A stretch of 58,082 nt of DNA, from the NCBI RefSeq assembly GCF_012911925.1, contig NZ_JAAXKY010000029.1, positions 1 through 58,082 of the forward strand, in the 5' to 3' direction. This DNA is from Pseudonocardia xinjiangensis. GTDB lineage: Bacteria; Actinomycetota; Actinomycetes; Mycobacteriales; Pseudonocardiaceae. Below the pieces are notes generated by a model, which did no database searches, was not told where the DNA came from, and saw only the letters and a program-made list of their open reading frames with translations. A program made the position numbers and the translations under genes. This document shows positions 40,220-49,148 of the stretch, in pieces (the first letter of the stretch is position 1; the number at the start of each line of letters is the position of its first letter).

Positions 40220-41050
40220 TCAGTTGTCGTGCAGGACCGCGCGCAGCCGGGTGGCGAACCGCTCGGGATCGTCGACGAAACCGGTGTGGTCGCCGGGGAA
40301 ACGGGTCGGTGCGATGCCGAGGGCGGCGGCGAGCGCGGTGGACGTGCGGTCACAGATCTGGCCACCGGACTCCTCGCCGATGCCGACCACGATGCGGACC
40401 GGGCTGTCCCGCAGGGCGGCGAGGTCGGGCTGCCAGCGGGTGGTGGGGCGCATCTCGTGGGCGAACCAGTGGTGTTCGTCCGCGACCGACTGCGGGTCGC
40501 GTTCCCCGCCGAACATCTGCTCGATCGCGCCATCGGGCAGGTCGATCCGGGCCTGGGCGAAGAAGGTCGTCCACGCCCCGGTGACGTCGCCCGCGAGGTA
40601 GGTAGTGATCATGTCCTCGGTCTGGGCGCGGAGCTGCTCCCGGTCGTCGAGCAGCTCGGTGAGCGGGGGCTCGTGGGCCACGACGGTGTGCACCAGCCCG
40701 GGGTGGGCCTGGACGAGGGCCAGCGCGCTGACCGCGCCGCCGCTGGAGCCGAGGACCGCGGCCGGGCCTGCGTCGAGGTGGGTGAGCAGCCGCGCGAGGT
40801 CGTCGGCGCGCATCTCCGGGGTGGAGTCCCGGTCGCGGTCGGCCACCTGGCTGCGGTGGACGCCGCGGGGGTCGGTGGTGAGCACGGTGTGGTCGGCAGC
40901 GAGCAGGTCGGCCAGCGGCGCGAAGGCCGGCGCGTCCATCGGGGCGCCGACGAGCACGACCGCAGGGCCGTGGCCCCGCACCTCGTAGTACAGCCGCGCG
41001 CGGGGGACTTCCAGGGTCGCGACGGTGGCGGGAACGGTCGGGGCGTTCAT
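40220..41050 (-). CDS. Alpha/beta hydrolase
   Basis: 276 residues. ARLYYEVRGHGPAVVLVGAP, TTDPRGVHRS, nucleophile elbow GSSGGA (Ser about residue 98), an acid near IVVGIGEESG and the final histidine in GDHTGFVDD complete the fold. The ATG 41050 has AGGAGG at good spacing. In an operon with DUF1905 and divergent from the sigma factor gene, which may direct its transcription. Confidence 0.88.
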   Translation of the reverse strand: MNAPTVPATVATLEVPRARLYYEVRGHGPAVVLVGAPMDAPAFAPLADLLAADHTVLTTDPRGVHRSQVADRDRDSTPEMRADDLARLLTHLDAGPAAVLGSSGGAVSALALVQAHPGLVHTVVAHEPPLTELLDDREQLRAQTEDMITTYLAGDVTGAWTTFFAQARIDLPDGAIEQMFGGERDPQSVADEHHWFAHEMRPTTRWQPDLAALRDSPVRIVVGIGEESGGQICDRTSTALAAALGIAPTRFPGDHTGFVDDPERFATRLRAVLHDN

Positions 41051-41065
41051 GGGGCCTCCTGGCAC

Positions 41066-41121
41066 GGGCGTGGTGCTCGGTCAGGGATGGGGACGCCCGC
41101 CGTCGGGCAGAATCATCGTTC
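41066..41121. promoter_or_regulatory. Divergent promoter region, hydrolase / sigma factor
   Basis: Short region holding both promoters. No specific ECF -35/-10 pair could be assigned. Confidence 0.35.
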
Positions 41122-42156
41122 GTGGGCGAAATCTCTCAGAAGACCGCAGTTCCGGCGGCCGACGACCTGTCCCGGGCCCGCGACGGTGACGACGCCGCCT
41201 TCTCCCGCCTCATCGAGCCACTGCGCCGGGAGCTGCACGCCCACTGCTACGGCATGCTCGGCTCCACCCACGACGCCGACGACGCACTGCAGGACGCGCT
41301 GCTGCGGGCGTGGCGGGGGCTCGCGGCCTTCGAGGGGCGCAGCTCGCTGCGCTCGTGGTTGTACTCGGTGGTCACCCACGCCTGCCTCGACAGCGTCCGG
41401 CGCCGGGGCAGGCGCGCGCTGCCCGTCGACCTCGGGCCGTCCAGCGAACGCGCCGTGGTCGACGCCGCCCCGCGGGGAGACGTCGCGTGGCTGGGCCCCT
41501 ATCCCGACGCGACCCTCGCGGAAGGCCCGCTCAGCCCGGACGCACGCTACGAACTGCGCGAGGCCGTCGAGCTCGCCTTCGTCGCCGCGCTGCAGCACCT
41601 GCCGGGCAACCAGCGGGCGGCGCTGCTGCTCTTCGAGGTGCTCGGCTTCTCCACCGCCGAGATCGCCACGATGATGAACACCTCGCGCGCGGCGGTGAAC
41701 AGCGCGCTGCAGCGGGCCCGCGTGATCGTCGCCGAGAAGGTGCCCTCCCCCTCCCAGCAGCAGACGCTGCGGAAGATCGACGACGCCCGCCGGCGCGAGA
41801 TCGTCACCGGTTTCTCCTCCGCCATCGAACGCGGCGACGCCGACGCACTGGTCGCGCTGCTCACCGCGGACGTCACCTGGGAGATGCCGCCGCTGCCGCA
41901 CTGGTACCGCGGACTGGAAGCCGTCACCGACTTCGCCGTGCGGGTCCCGCTGACCTGCGGATCGTGGCGACACCTCCCCACCAGCGCCAACGGCCAGCCC
42001 GCGGTGGGCTGCTACCTCTGGGACGACGACGCCGGTGCCCACGTCGGCTGGTCGATCGACGTGCTGACCCTGCGCGGCGACCGGATCGCCGAGGTCACCT
42101 CGTTCATCGGCCCCGACCACTTCGCGCTCCTCGGGCTGCCCGCCTCCCTGCCGTGA
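41122..42156 (+). CDS. ECF sigma factor of the SigG-like (SnoaL-fused) group
   Basis: 344 residues. Region 2 (LHAHCYGMLGSTHDADDALQDALLRAWR) and region 4 (LQHLPGNQRAALLLFEVLGFSTAEIATMMNTSRAAVNSALQRAR) are clear. They are followed by a C-terminal domain of about 120 residues of SnoaL/NTF2-like type (RREIVTGFSSAIERGDADALVALLTADVTWEMPP). This domain is characteristic of SigG/ECF41-type sigma factors, where it tunes activity without an anti-sigma factor. The GTG at 41122 is used. Likely target genes are the neighbours. Confidence 0.9.
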   Translation: MGEISQKTAVPAADDLSRARDGDDAAFSRLIEPLRRELHAHCYGMLGSTHDADDALQDALLRAWRGLAAFEGRSSLRSWLYSVVTHACLDSVRRRGRRALPVDLGPSSERAVVDAAPRGDVAWLGPYPDATLAEGPLSPDARYELREAVELAFVAALQHLPGNQRAALLLFEVLGFSTAEIATMMNTSRAAVNSALQRARVIVAEKVPSPSQQQTLRKIDDARRREIVTGFSSAIERGDADALVALLTADVTWEMPPLPHWYRGLEAVTDFAVRVPLTCGSWRHLPTSANGQPAVGCYLWDDDAGAHVGWSIDVLTLRGDRIAEVTSFIGPDHFALLGLPASLP

Positions 42157-42175
42157 TCCCGGCCCCGGGTCCAGG

Positions 42176-42997
42176 TCAGCCGGCGATGGGCACCTGGAGC
42201 TCGGTCACCCACTCGGCGCGGTCCTCGGGCCGGGCCAGTGAGAGCTCGCGGGCGTGCTCCGCGGTGAAGCCGTAGCCGTTGGCGCCGAGCCAGCGGGCCA
42301 GCGCCTGCACGGTGGGCAGGAACTCGTCCATCGACCCGCAGTGCACGACGGTGGCGGCCCGGTCGACGCAGGCGAGATCGACGACCCGCGCGCCCTCGAC
42401 GTGGTCGACGTCCGGGGCGACCGGCAGGCCGGCCCGCACCACCACGCCGCCGGTGCCCGGGACGTCCTCGTACCGGGTGACGCCGGGGCCGGTCGCCGGT
42501 ACCCCGGCGGCGTCCAGGCAGCCGCGCAGCTCCTCGTGCAGGATGCGGACGACCGGCCCGATCTCCCGCGGGTCGAAGCTCCCCGAGGTGCCGGACAGCT
42601 CGGCCACCCGGAGGGCCGGAAGGTTCTTCACGACGATGCCGTCGGTGGGCATGACGTTCTCGCTCTCGATCGTCCGGAGCCTCGCCTCGACCCTGGCCAT
42701 GCGCCCCGCCGCGTCGGCCATGACCGTCTCCAGCTCGGCCCGCCGCAGCCGCAGCATCCCCCGCAGCTCCTCCGCGCTCACGCGGTCGTGGAGGATCGAC
42801 CGGACCTGGTGGAGGCTGAAGCCGAGGTCCTTCAGCGCGACGATGCGGTTGAGCTGCATGAGCTGCTCGGCCCGGTAGTGCCGGTAGCCGGTGGCCGGGT
42901 CGACGTGCGCGGGGCGCAGCAGCCCGATGGCGTCGTAGTGACGCAGCATGCGGACCGACACGCGGCCGTGCCCGGCGAAGTCTCCGATGGTGAACAT
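42176..42997 (-). CDS. MerR-family regulator with effector-binding domain
   Basis: 273 residues. N-terminal MerR HTH (FTIGDFAGHGRVSVRMLRHYDAIGLLRP, then GYRHYRAEQLMQLNRI), a linker coiled coil (EELRGMLRLRRAELETVMADAAGRMARVEARL) and a C-terminal GyrI-like effector domain, as in BmrR-type drug-responsive regulators. Ends convergently 19 nt from the sigma gene and is divergent from the DinB gene, a probable target. Confidence 0.88.
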   Translation of the reverse strand: MFTIGDFAGHGRVSVRMLRHYDAIGLLRPAHVDPATGYRHYRAEQLMQLNRIVALKDLGFSLHQVRSILHDRVSAEELRGMLRLRRAELETVMADAAGRMARVEARLRTIESENVMPTDGIVVKNLPALRVAELSGTSGSFDPREIGPVVRILHEELRGCLDAAGVPATGPGVTRYEDVPGTGGVVVRAGLPVAPDVDHVEGARVVDLACVDRAATVVHCGSMDEFLPTVQALARWLGANGYGFTAEHARELSLARPEDRAEWVTELQVPIAG

Positions 42998-43085
42998 GAC
43001 GGCTCCGAGTACAGGGCCTCACACGGTGAGAGGGTCAAGCGTAGTGATCCGGGATTCGTCGGAGCCCGGTGGCAAGCTGCGCGGC

Positions 43086-43694
43086 ATGACCGGATCTGAC
43101 CCGAAAGCGGACCTCCACCGCTATCTCCAGGTTGCTCGCGCCGCGATGCTGTGGAAGCTCGACGGGTTGTCGGAGTACGACAGCCGCCGCCCGCTGACGC
43201 CCACGGGCACCAACCTGCTGGGGCTGGTGAAGCACCTGGCCAGCGTCGAGCTCGGCTACTTCGGTGAGACGTTCGGCCGGCCGTCGGACGAACCCCTGCC
43301 CTGGTTCGAGGACGACGCCGAACCCGACGCCGACCTGTGGGCCACCGCCGCCGAGTCGCGCGAGCAGATCATCGACCTCTACCACCGGGCGTGGGCGCAC
43401 TCGGACGCCACGGTCGAGGCGCTCGCACTCGACGCGCCCGGCCGCGTGCCGCACTGGCCCGCACCCCGCAACGAGGTCACGCTGCACCAGATCCTGGTGC
43501 ACATGATCGCCGAGACCCACCGGCACGCCGGCCACGCCGACATCGTCCGGGAGCTCATCGACGGGGCGGCGGGGCTGCGGAAGGACAACGACAACATGGC
43601 TCCGGGCGACCAGGAGCGGTGGCGCAACCACCGGGATCGGCTGGAACGCGTCGCGCAGGAGGCCGGCCGCAGCGCCGCCGTGCTGCCCTCGTAG
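43086..43694 (+). CDS. DinB-superfamily (DUF664) protein
   Basis: 202-residue four-helix-bundle protein of the DinB/YfiT type. Three histidines that usually form a metal site are visible: LVKHLASVELGYF (about residue 50), LHQILVHMIAE (about 137-142) and THRHAGHADIVRELIDG. Such proteins can be thiol- or mycothiol-dependent transferases. The ATG 43086 lacks a strong Shine-Dalgarno. Divergent from the MerR gene. Confidence 0.85.
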   Translation: MTGSDPKADLHRYLQVARAAMLWKLDGLSEYDSRRPLTPTGTNLLGLVKHLASVELGYFGETFGRPSDEPLPWFEDDAEPDADLWATAAESREQIIDLYHRAWAHSDATVEALALDAPGRVPHWPAPRNEVTLHQILVHMIAETHRHAGHADIVRELIDGAAGLRKDNDNMAPGDQERWRNHRDRLERVAQEAGRSAAVLPS

Positions 43695-43790
43695 CCCGGC
43701 CGCGGGCACCGCCCGGCGCCCACTGTTCATACCCCTGCCGGGTACGCAATGATCCTCCGGACGACGAGCACGCCGACGGGAGGTGGTCAC

Positions 43791-44999
43791 GTGCGTTCCG
43801 GCGAAGCCGGCCGTCACGACGTGCCCCACCGCGCTGTTCCCCCGATCGGCTGGGCGGAGATCGAGTTCGAGGAGGGTTACCGGCGCGCTCGCCTGGTCAC
43901 CCTCGCCGCTCTGGGCATCATGTTCGTGTCGAGCGTCGCCATGCCGGTGATCGGGATCGGGGTGGAGCAGCGGCTCACGCGGCAGTTGCTCGGCGCGGTC
44001 GGTATCGCCGCTTTCAGCGCCGGTCTCGGCTGGGCGCTGGTCGACGAGTTCCGGCCCGGGCTCTCCTACCGGCGCCGTCACCTGTCGTCGTCGGCTCTGC
44101 TCGGCGCGGCGATCGTGTCCGTTCCCCTCGTCGGTCCGCTGGGCGCGGAGTCCGGCCGGTGGGAGAGCTGGGCCTGGCTGGGTGCCGCACTCATCGGGGC
44201 CGTGCCCCTGCTGGTGCGCGGTGTACCCGCTGCGAGCGCCGCGGTCGTGCTCACCGTTGCCGTGTCGGCGGCCGTGGGGTGGGCCAACGATGGCGCGGTC
44301 GTCGAGTACGTCCTGATCACCGCAGGCATCGGCGCCAGCCTGGCCCTGATCAACGGTCTGCAGATCGGGCTGTGGCGGCTGGTCGTCCAGGCCCGCGACG
44401 GGCAGGACGCGCTGGCCCGGCTCGCGGTGAGCGAGGAGCGTCTCCGGTTCGCCCGGGACGTGCACGACCTCCTCGGCCACGACCTGTCGGTGATCGCGCT
44501 CAAGGCGGAGCTGGCCAAACGGCTGGCGCCGATCGATGCCGAACGCTCCGGCGAGCAGGCCGCGGAGATCCAGCGCCTGGCCACCTCGGCGCTGGCCCAG
44601 GTCAGGCAGACGGTGCACGGCTACCGGGCCGTCGATCTGCGCGACCAGATCGCCGCCGTCGAGCAGGTGCTCCGGTCGGCCGGGGTGCAATGCGTCGTGC
44701 GCCTTCCCGACCGCGACCTGCCCGCCGAGGCGTCGCATCTGGTGCCGGTACTCCGCGAGGCGGTCACCAACGTGCTGCGCCACAGCCGTGCCGCGCGCTG
44801 CACGATCGACGTCGACACCCCACCCGAGCAGGTCCGGATGGTCGTGACGAACGACGGCGTGGTCCGCGCTGCGCCCGACCGGTACAGCGGGGGCCTGCGT
44901 GGCCTCTCCGATCGCCTGGCCGAGGTCGACGGCACGGTGAGTGTGGATGCGCAGGCCGGCACGTTCACCCTGACGGCGAGGGTTCCGGTGCCCGCATGA
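43791..44999 (+). CDS. Sensor histidine kinase (DesK/NarL-type, HisKA_3)
   Basis: 402 residues. Four to five membrane segments in the first half (about residues 40-200), then the dimerisation/phosphoacceptor box ERLRFARDVHDLLGHDLS with the conserved His at about residue 225 and the ATP-binding region VLREAVTNVLRHS, ending GGLRGLSDRL. This is the HisKA_3/HATPase_c kinase that pairs with LuxR-type regulators. The GTG at 43791 has GGGAGG at 43778-43783. The stop overlaps the response-regulator start by 4 nt. The signal is unknown; a membrane-embedded sensor is typical. Confidence 0.92.
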   Translation: MRSGEAGRHDVPHRAVPPIGWAEIEFEEGYRRARLVTLAALGIMFVSSVAMPVIGIGVEQRLTRQLLGAVGIAAFSAGLGWALVDEFRPGLSYRRRHLSSSALLGAAIVSVPLVGPLGAESGRWESWAWLGAALIGAVPLLVRGVPAASAAVVLTVAVSAAVGWANDGAVVEYVLITAGIGASLALINGLQIGLWRLVVQARDGQDALARLAVSEERLRFARDVHDLLGHDLSVIALKAELAKRLAPIDAERSGEQAAEIQRLATSALAQVRQTVHGYRAVDLRDQIAAVEQVLRSAGVQCVVRLPDRDLPAEASHLVPVLREAVTNVLRHSRAARCTIDVDTPPEQVRMVVTNDGVVRAAPDRYSGGLRGLSDRLAEVDGTVSVDAQAGTFTLTARVPVPA

Positions 45000-45601
45000 T
45001 CCGCGTCCTGCTCGCCGACGACGAAGACCTCATCCGCGGTGCGGTGGCGGCGCTCCTGGCGCTCGAGCCCGACATCGAGGTGGTGGCCCAGGCCGGCGAC
45101 GGGCGCGCTGCCGTCGGGCAGGTCCTGGCGCACCGGCCGGACGTCGCGGTCGTCGACCTCCAGATGCCCGGGCTGTCCGGCCTGGAGGCCACCGTCGAGA
45201 TCGCGGCGGCGGCGCCGTCGTGCGCTGTCGTCATCCTGACCGGTCACGGTCGCCCGCCGCTGCTGCGTCGCGCGTTGCGGAGCGGAGCGCGCGGGTTCGT
45301 GCCGAAGGGGTCACCGGCAGCACTGCTGGCCGAGGTGATCCGCCGCGTGCACGAGGGCGGGCGCTACGTCGATCCGGCCCTTGCCGCCGAGGCGCTGCTG
45401 GCTCCGGAATGTCCCCTCACACCTCGCGAGCTCGACGTCCTGCGGCTGGCGGGCGACGACATCCCGGTCGCGGTCATCGCCCGGCAGGCGCACCTGTCAC
45501 CGGGAACGGTGCGCAACTACCTCGCCGCGGCCGTCGCGAAGCTCGAAGCAGCCAGCAGGGCCGAGGCGATCTCCACGGCGCGCGAACACGGCTGGCTCTG
45601 A
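44996..45601 (+). CDS. LuxR/NarL-type response regulator
   Basis: 201 residues. Receiver domain with acidic pocket ADDED (8-11), phosphoacceptor D54 in VVDLQMPG, and lysine in FVPKG. The C-terminal LuxR-type HTH is CPLTPRELDVLRLAG...VAVIARQAHLSPGTVRNYLAAAVAKL. The start ATG overlaps the kinase stop (ATGA), so the pair is translationally coupled. Partner of the upstream sensor kinase. Confidence 0.95.
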   Translation: MIRVLLADDEDLIRGAVAALLALEPDIEVVAQAGDGRAAVGQVLAHRPDVAVVDLQMPGLSGLEATVEIAAAAPSCAVVILTGHGRPPLLRRALRSGARGFVPKGSPAALLAEVIRRVHEGGRYVDPALAAEALLAPECPLTPRELDVLRLAGDDIPVAVIARQAHLSPGTVRNYLAAAVAKLEAASRAEAISTAREHGWL

Positions 45602-45697
45602 CCACGGCGCGGTTCGCGCACACGTGGACCATGCGAACCGCATGGCCAGGCGATGACACCACGCATCTGTGACGTGCGCCGGGCCGCAACGAGCCTG

Positions 45698-46306
45698 ATG
45701 TCCATGAACACCACTCCTCCCCCTACCTCCACTCCCAGCCGCCCCCGAGCCCGGACCACACGTGCCCTGGCCGCCGCGGCGAAGCGCTGGCCGACCCTCG
45801 TCGGGGTCGCAGCCGGCGCCGACACACTCCTCGCTGAGGTCACGGACGACGCCACCCACCGCCTCGCCGAGGCGTTGCTGATCCTGCCGATGCTCTACGT
45901 GATCGTGGCGGCCCTGCACTTCCGGCGCGCGACCTGGCCGGTTTTCTTCGTGTGCATCGCGCTGTTCATCGCGCTGCGGCTGCAGGACTGGCTCGCGCCC
46001 TCCGTGGTCCTCCTTGCCATCGCTCTCGCCGCGTCGATCTGGGGCACCAGCCACGGGCACCATCGGGAGCGGGACTTCCGGCTGCAGCTCGTCGGGATGG
46101 CCGGGTTCGGAGCGCTCGCGGTGGCCGGACTGGTGGTCGATCCCGACCTCGGGCGGTACCTCGTGGCCGCCGGGTGGCTCGGCCACGCCGTGTGGGACTG
46201 GGTGCACCTGGCCAAGGACCGGGTGGTCTCGCGGTCCTACGCCGAGTGGTGCGGCGCTGTGGACGTGATGATCGCCGTCGGCCTGGTGGCGGGCCCGCTC
46301 CTCTGA
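45698..46306 (+). CDS. Predicted multi-pass membrane protein
   Basis: About 202 residues with five to six hydrophobic segments (LAEALLILPMLYVIVAALHF, WPVFFVCIALFIALRL, APSVVLLAIALAASIWG, LVGMAGFGALAVAGLVV, YLVAAGWLGHAVWDWV, DVMIAVGLVAGPLL). An intervening GTSHGHHRERDF loop is rich in His, and another His lies in GHAVWDWVHLAKD. I do not recognise a family. It is 96 nt downstream of the response regulator and may be its target. ATG 45698 (or 45704) is tentative. Confidence 0.7.
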   Translation: MSMNTTPPPTSTPSRPRARTTRALAAAAKRWPTLVGVAAGADTLLAEVTDDATHRLAEALLILPMLYVIVAALHFRRATWPVFFVCIALFIALRLQDWLAPSVVLLAIALAASIWGTSHGHHRERDFRLQLVGMAGFGALAVAGLVVDPDLGRYLVAAGWLGHAVWDWVHLAKDRVVSRSYAEWCGAVDVMIAVGLVAGPLL

Positions 46307-46436
46307 CGGCCGGTCCGGCCAGAAGTAGCTCTTATGCCCGTCCCTCGGTTATCCCACTGGTCAGAAGCAATAGCGCGCTGCGGGAGCCGGTTCAGTCAGG
46401 AGCAAGCTCGACAGGATCAGCTCTGGAGGCTCCACG

Positions 46437-47165
46437 ATGGAACTGCACGGTCAGACCGCACTCGTCACCGGCGGCACCGCCGGAATCGGTCTCGAATCCG
46501 CCCGGCTACTCGCCCGGGAAGGGGCCGACGTCATTATCACCGGGCGCGACGTGGAACGCGGCAAGAAAGCGGTCGAGGACATTCACGAGGCAGGCTCGGT
46601 GAGGTTCGTCGCCACCGATCTGGCCGACCTCGACTCCGTCGCCGAGCTCGTCCGCGAGGCCGGCCCGGTGGACATCATCGTCAACGGCGCCGGCTCGTTC
46701 CCCGTCGCGCCCACGGTCGAGCAGGAGGTCGCCTCGTTCGAGCGGATCTTCGACACCAACGTCCGTGGCGCCTATTTCCTCGTCGCCCAACTGGTGCCGC
46801 ACATGCTCGAGCAGGGCCGGGGCAGCATCATCAACATCACCTCCATCGCCGCGTCGAAGGGCATCCCCGGCGCTTCTGCCTACAGCGCGTCGAAGGCGGC
46901 GCTCACCTCGCTCACGCGCACCTGGGCCGCCGAGTTCGGCCCCCGTGGCGTGCGGGTGAACGCGGTCAGCCCCGGCCCTACCCGCACCGCCGGGGTGCTG
47001 CTGGAGTGGGGCGAGAGCATCGAGGACATCGCCAGGACGCTTCCCCTGGGCCGTACGGCGCGGGCCCACGAGATCGCGGAGGCCGTCCTTTTCCTGGCCT
47101 CGCCCCGTACCAGCTACATGACGGGATCGACGATTCACGTCGACGCCGGGAGCACTGCGGTCTGA
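46437..47165 (+). CDS. Short-chain dehydrogenase/reductase (FabG-type)
   Basis: 242 residues of a classical SDR. Cofactor motif TGGTAGIG, VNGAG, catalytic Ser in INITSIA, YSASK for Tyr and Lys (about residues 146-150), and the C-terminal GSTIHVDAG. GGAGG lies upstream of the ATG. First gene of an operon with the ABM and GMC genes; it could reduce or oxidise an alcohol/ketone intermediate. 130 nt of non-coding sequence precede it. Confidence 0.93.
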   Translation: MELHGQTALVTGGTAGIGLESARLLAREGADVIITGRDVERGKKAVEDIHEAGSVRFVATDLADLDSVAELVREAGPVDIIVNGAGSFPVAPTVEQEVASFERIFDTNVRGAYFLVAQLVPHMLEQGRGSIINITSIAASKGIPGASAYSASKAALTSLTRTWAAEFGPRGVRVNAVSPGPTRTAGVLLEWGESIEDIARTLPLGRTARAHEIAEAVLFLASPRTSYMTGSTIHVDAGSTAV

Positions 47166-47208
47166 GGCACCCCAGCACATTTTTTCCCTTCCCGTTAAGG
47201 AGAAGTAC

Positions 47209-47529
47209 GTGTCCACATCAGAGGTCGTCGTCATCGCTTCCATGTCGCCGGCAGAAGGCCGGTGGGACGACGTCCGGGCGGCGCTCGGCAAGGCGATCGA
47301 ACAGACTCATGCGCAGGAACCACGGGTGCTCAGATACGCGATGCACCAGGGTCCCGACCGCTTGGTCATGATCGAGAAGTACGCCGACGAGGCGGCCCTC
47401 GAAGCGCACACGAAGAGCCCGGCGCTGCTGGAGCTGATGGGCGTGCTGGACGGCGCGCTGAGCGCCCCGATGGACGTCCAGGTGCTGACCCCGGTGCCGG
47501 CAGGCGACCCGGCAAAAGGGGAGATCTGA
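47209..47529 (+). CDS. Putative quinol monooxygenase (ABM/YgiN-like)
   Basis: 106 residues. Dimeric ABM fold: VVVIASMSPAEGRWDDVRAALGKAIEQT, then EPRVLRYAMHQGPDRLVMIEKYADEAALEAHTKS, the pattern of YgiN-type cofactor-free monooxygenases. AAGGAG precedes the GTG start. It sits between SDR and GMC genes and most likely acts on the same aromatic or quinoid compound. Confidence 0.87.
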   Translation: MSTSEVVVIASMSPAEGRWDDVRAALGKAIEQTHAQEPRVLRYAMHQGPDRLVMIEKYADEAALEAHTKSPALLELMGVLDGALSAPMDVQVLTPVPAGDPAKGEI

Positions 47530-47532
47530 GCA

Positions 47533-49080
47533 GTGCGAACGGCTGGACAGCTCGTGGCTTCTGAGACATCCGGATACGACTACATCGTCGTCGGGGCCGG
47601 TTCGGCCGGATGTGTGCTGGCCGCCCGCCTCTCGGAGGACGCGGGCACGCGCGTACTACTGCTCGAGGCCGGCAGCCGGGAGCCGCTGCCCGCGGTGGCC
47701 ACCCCCCGGGCCTGGCCCACCCTCACGGGCTCCTCGATGGACTGGGGCGACCACACCGTCGTCCTCGACGGCATCGGCCGGACGGAGGCGTGGCCACGGG
47801 GACGCGGCCTGGGTGGCTCCTCGGCGATCAACGCGTTGGCGTTCGTCCGGGGCCATCGGGCGAGCCACGACGCGTGGGTCACGGCAGGGGCGCAGGGCTG
47901 GGGCTACGACGACCTGCTGCCCTACTTCAGGCGCACCGAGAACGTGAAGGGCGGCGACCCCGCCGTCCGCGGCCGGAACGGGCCGGTGTCCGTCTGGACG
48001 TCCACGTCACCGCACCCGCTGTCCCAGGCAGCCATGGACGCGGCCCGGCAGGTGGGGCACCCGATCGCGGCCGACGCGAACAGCGGCCTGGAGGAGGGCT
48101 TCGGCTGGACGGAGCTCACCGTCGTCGACGGCAAGCGGCAGAGTGCCGCCGACGCCTACCTCCTCCCCGTGCTCGACCGGCCCAACCTCGACCTGGTCAC
48201 CGACGCGCTGGTGCACCGGCTCGTCGTCGACGGCGGCCGGTGCACCGGCGTGCAGTACAGCGTCGGCACCCGGATGGTCACCGCGGAGTGCGGCACGGAG
48301 GTCGTCGTCGCCGCAGGCACCGTCGGCACGCCGCAGCTGCTGATGCTCTCCGGCATCGGCCCCCAGGACCATCTGCGAGAGCTCGGGATCGACGTGGTGG
48401 CCGACCTCCCCGGCGTGGGCGCCAACCTCCACGACCACCCCATGACCACCGTCATCTACCACTCGATGCAGCCCCTGCCGCCCTTCCTGGCCAACGGCGG
48501 CGCAGAGGTGAAGGGCACGGTGCGCAGCGGTCCCGGAGCACCGTGGCCCGACCTGCAGCTGTTCTGCGCCGTCGTGCCGATGCGTACGGCCACGCTCCCG
48601 GGCCCGGAGCCGGGCGCCGGCTACACGATCGCGGTCTCGCTCATGGCACCGTTCAGCCGTGGTTCGGTGCGGCTGGCCACCGCGCAGGCGGGGGCCGCAT
48701 CCGTGATCGACCCGCGGTACTACACCGACAGCCGCGACCTCGATGCCATGGCGGCCGGCCTGCGCGCCGCCCGTGAGCTCGGCACCGCACAGGCCTTCGA
48801 CGCCTGGCGGGGCGAGGAGGCCCAGCCGGGGATCGACGTGCAGGACGACGACGCGCTGCGCGGCTACCTGCGGCGGAGCCTCCGCAGCTACCACCACTAC
48901 GCAGGAACCTGCCGCATCGGCGTCGACGACGGCGCCGTCGTCGACACGGACCTGCGCGTGCGCGGCGTCGAGGGTCTGCGGGTGGTGGACGCCTCGGTGA
49001 TGCCCTCGCCCATCTCGGCCAACACCAACGCGACGGTCTACGCGATCGCCGAACGCGCGGTGGACCTGCTCCGGTCGTAG
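47533..49080 (+). CDS. GMC-family FAD-dependent oxidoreductase
   Basis: 515 residues of the glucose-methanol-choline family. Rossmann FAD motif VVGAGSAGCVLAARLSED with LLLEAG, GMC signature GRGLGGSSAINALAFVRG (about residues 90-107) and signature 2 around GTVGTPQLLMLSGIGP. The catalytic His region is YHHYAGTCRIG and the final segment GLRVVDASVMPSPISANTNATVYAIAERA. Oxidises an alcohol to aldehyde or ketone using FAD. GTG start 4 nt after the ABM stop, so same operon. Substrate unknown. Confidence 0.93.
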   Translation: MRTAGQLVASETSGYDYIVVGAGSAGCVLAARLSEDAGTRVLLLEAGSREPLPAVATPRAWPTLTGSSMDWGDHTVVLDGIGRTEAWPRGRGLGGSSAINALAFVRGHRASHDAWVTAGAQGWGYDDLLPYFRRTENVKGGDPAVRGRNGPVSVWTSTSPHPLSQAAMDAARQVGHPIAADANSGLEEGFGWTELTVVDGKRQSAADAYLLPVLDRPNLDLVTDALVHRLVVDGGRCTGVQYSVGTRMVTAECGTEVVVAAGTVGTPQLLMLSGIGPQDHLRELGIDVVADLPGVGANLHDHPMTTVIYHSMQPLPPFLANGGAEVKGTVRSGPGAPWPDLQLFCAVVPMRTATLPGPEPGAGYTIAVSLMAPFSRGSVRLATAQAGAASVIDPRYYTDSRDLDAMAAGLRAARELGTAQAFDAWRGEEAQPGIDVQDDDALRGYLRRSLRSYHHYAGTCRIGVDDGAVVDTDLRVRGVEGLRVVDASVMPSPISANTNATVYAIAERAVDLLRS

Positions 49081-49148
49081 CGTCCCGGGGGGTCGGGCCG
49101 GGGGTGAGGAGCAGCGCGGTCCCGGTTGCGCTCGTCACAATGGGCAGC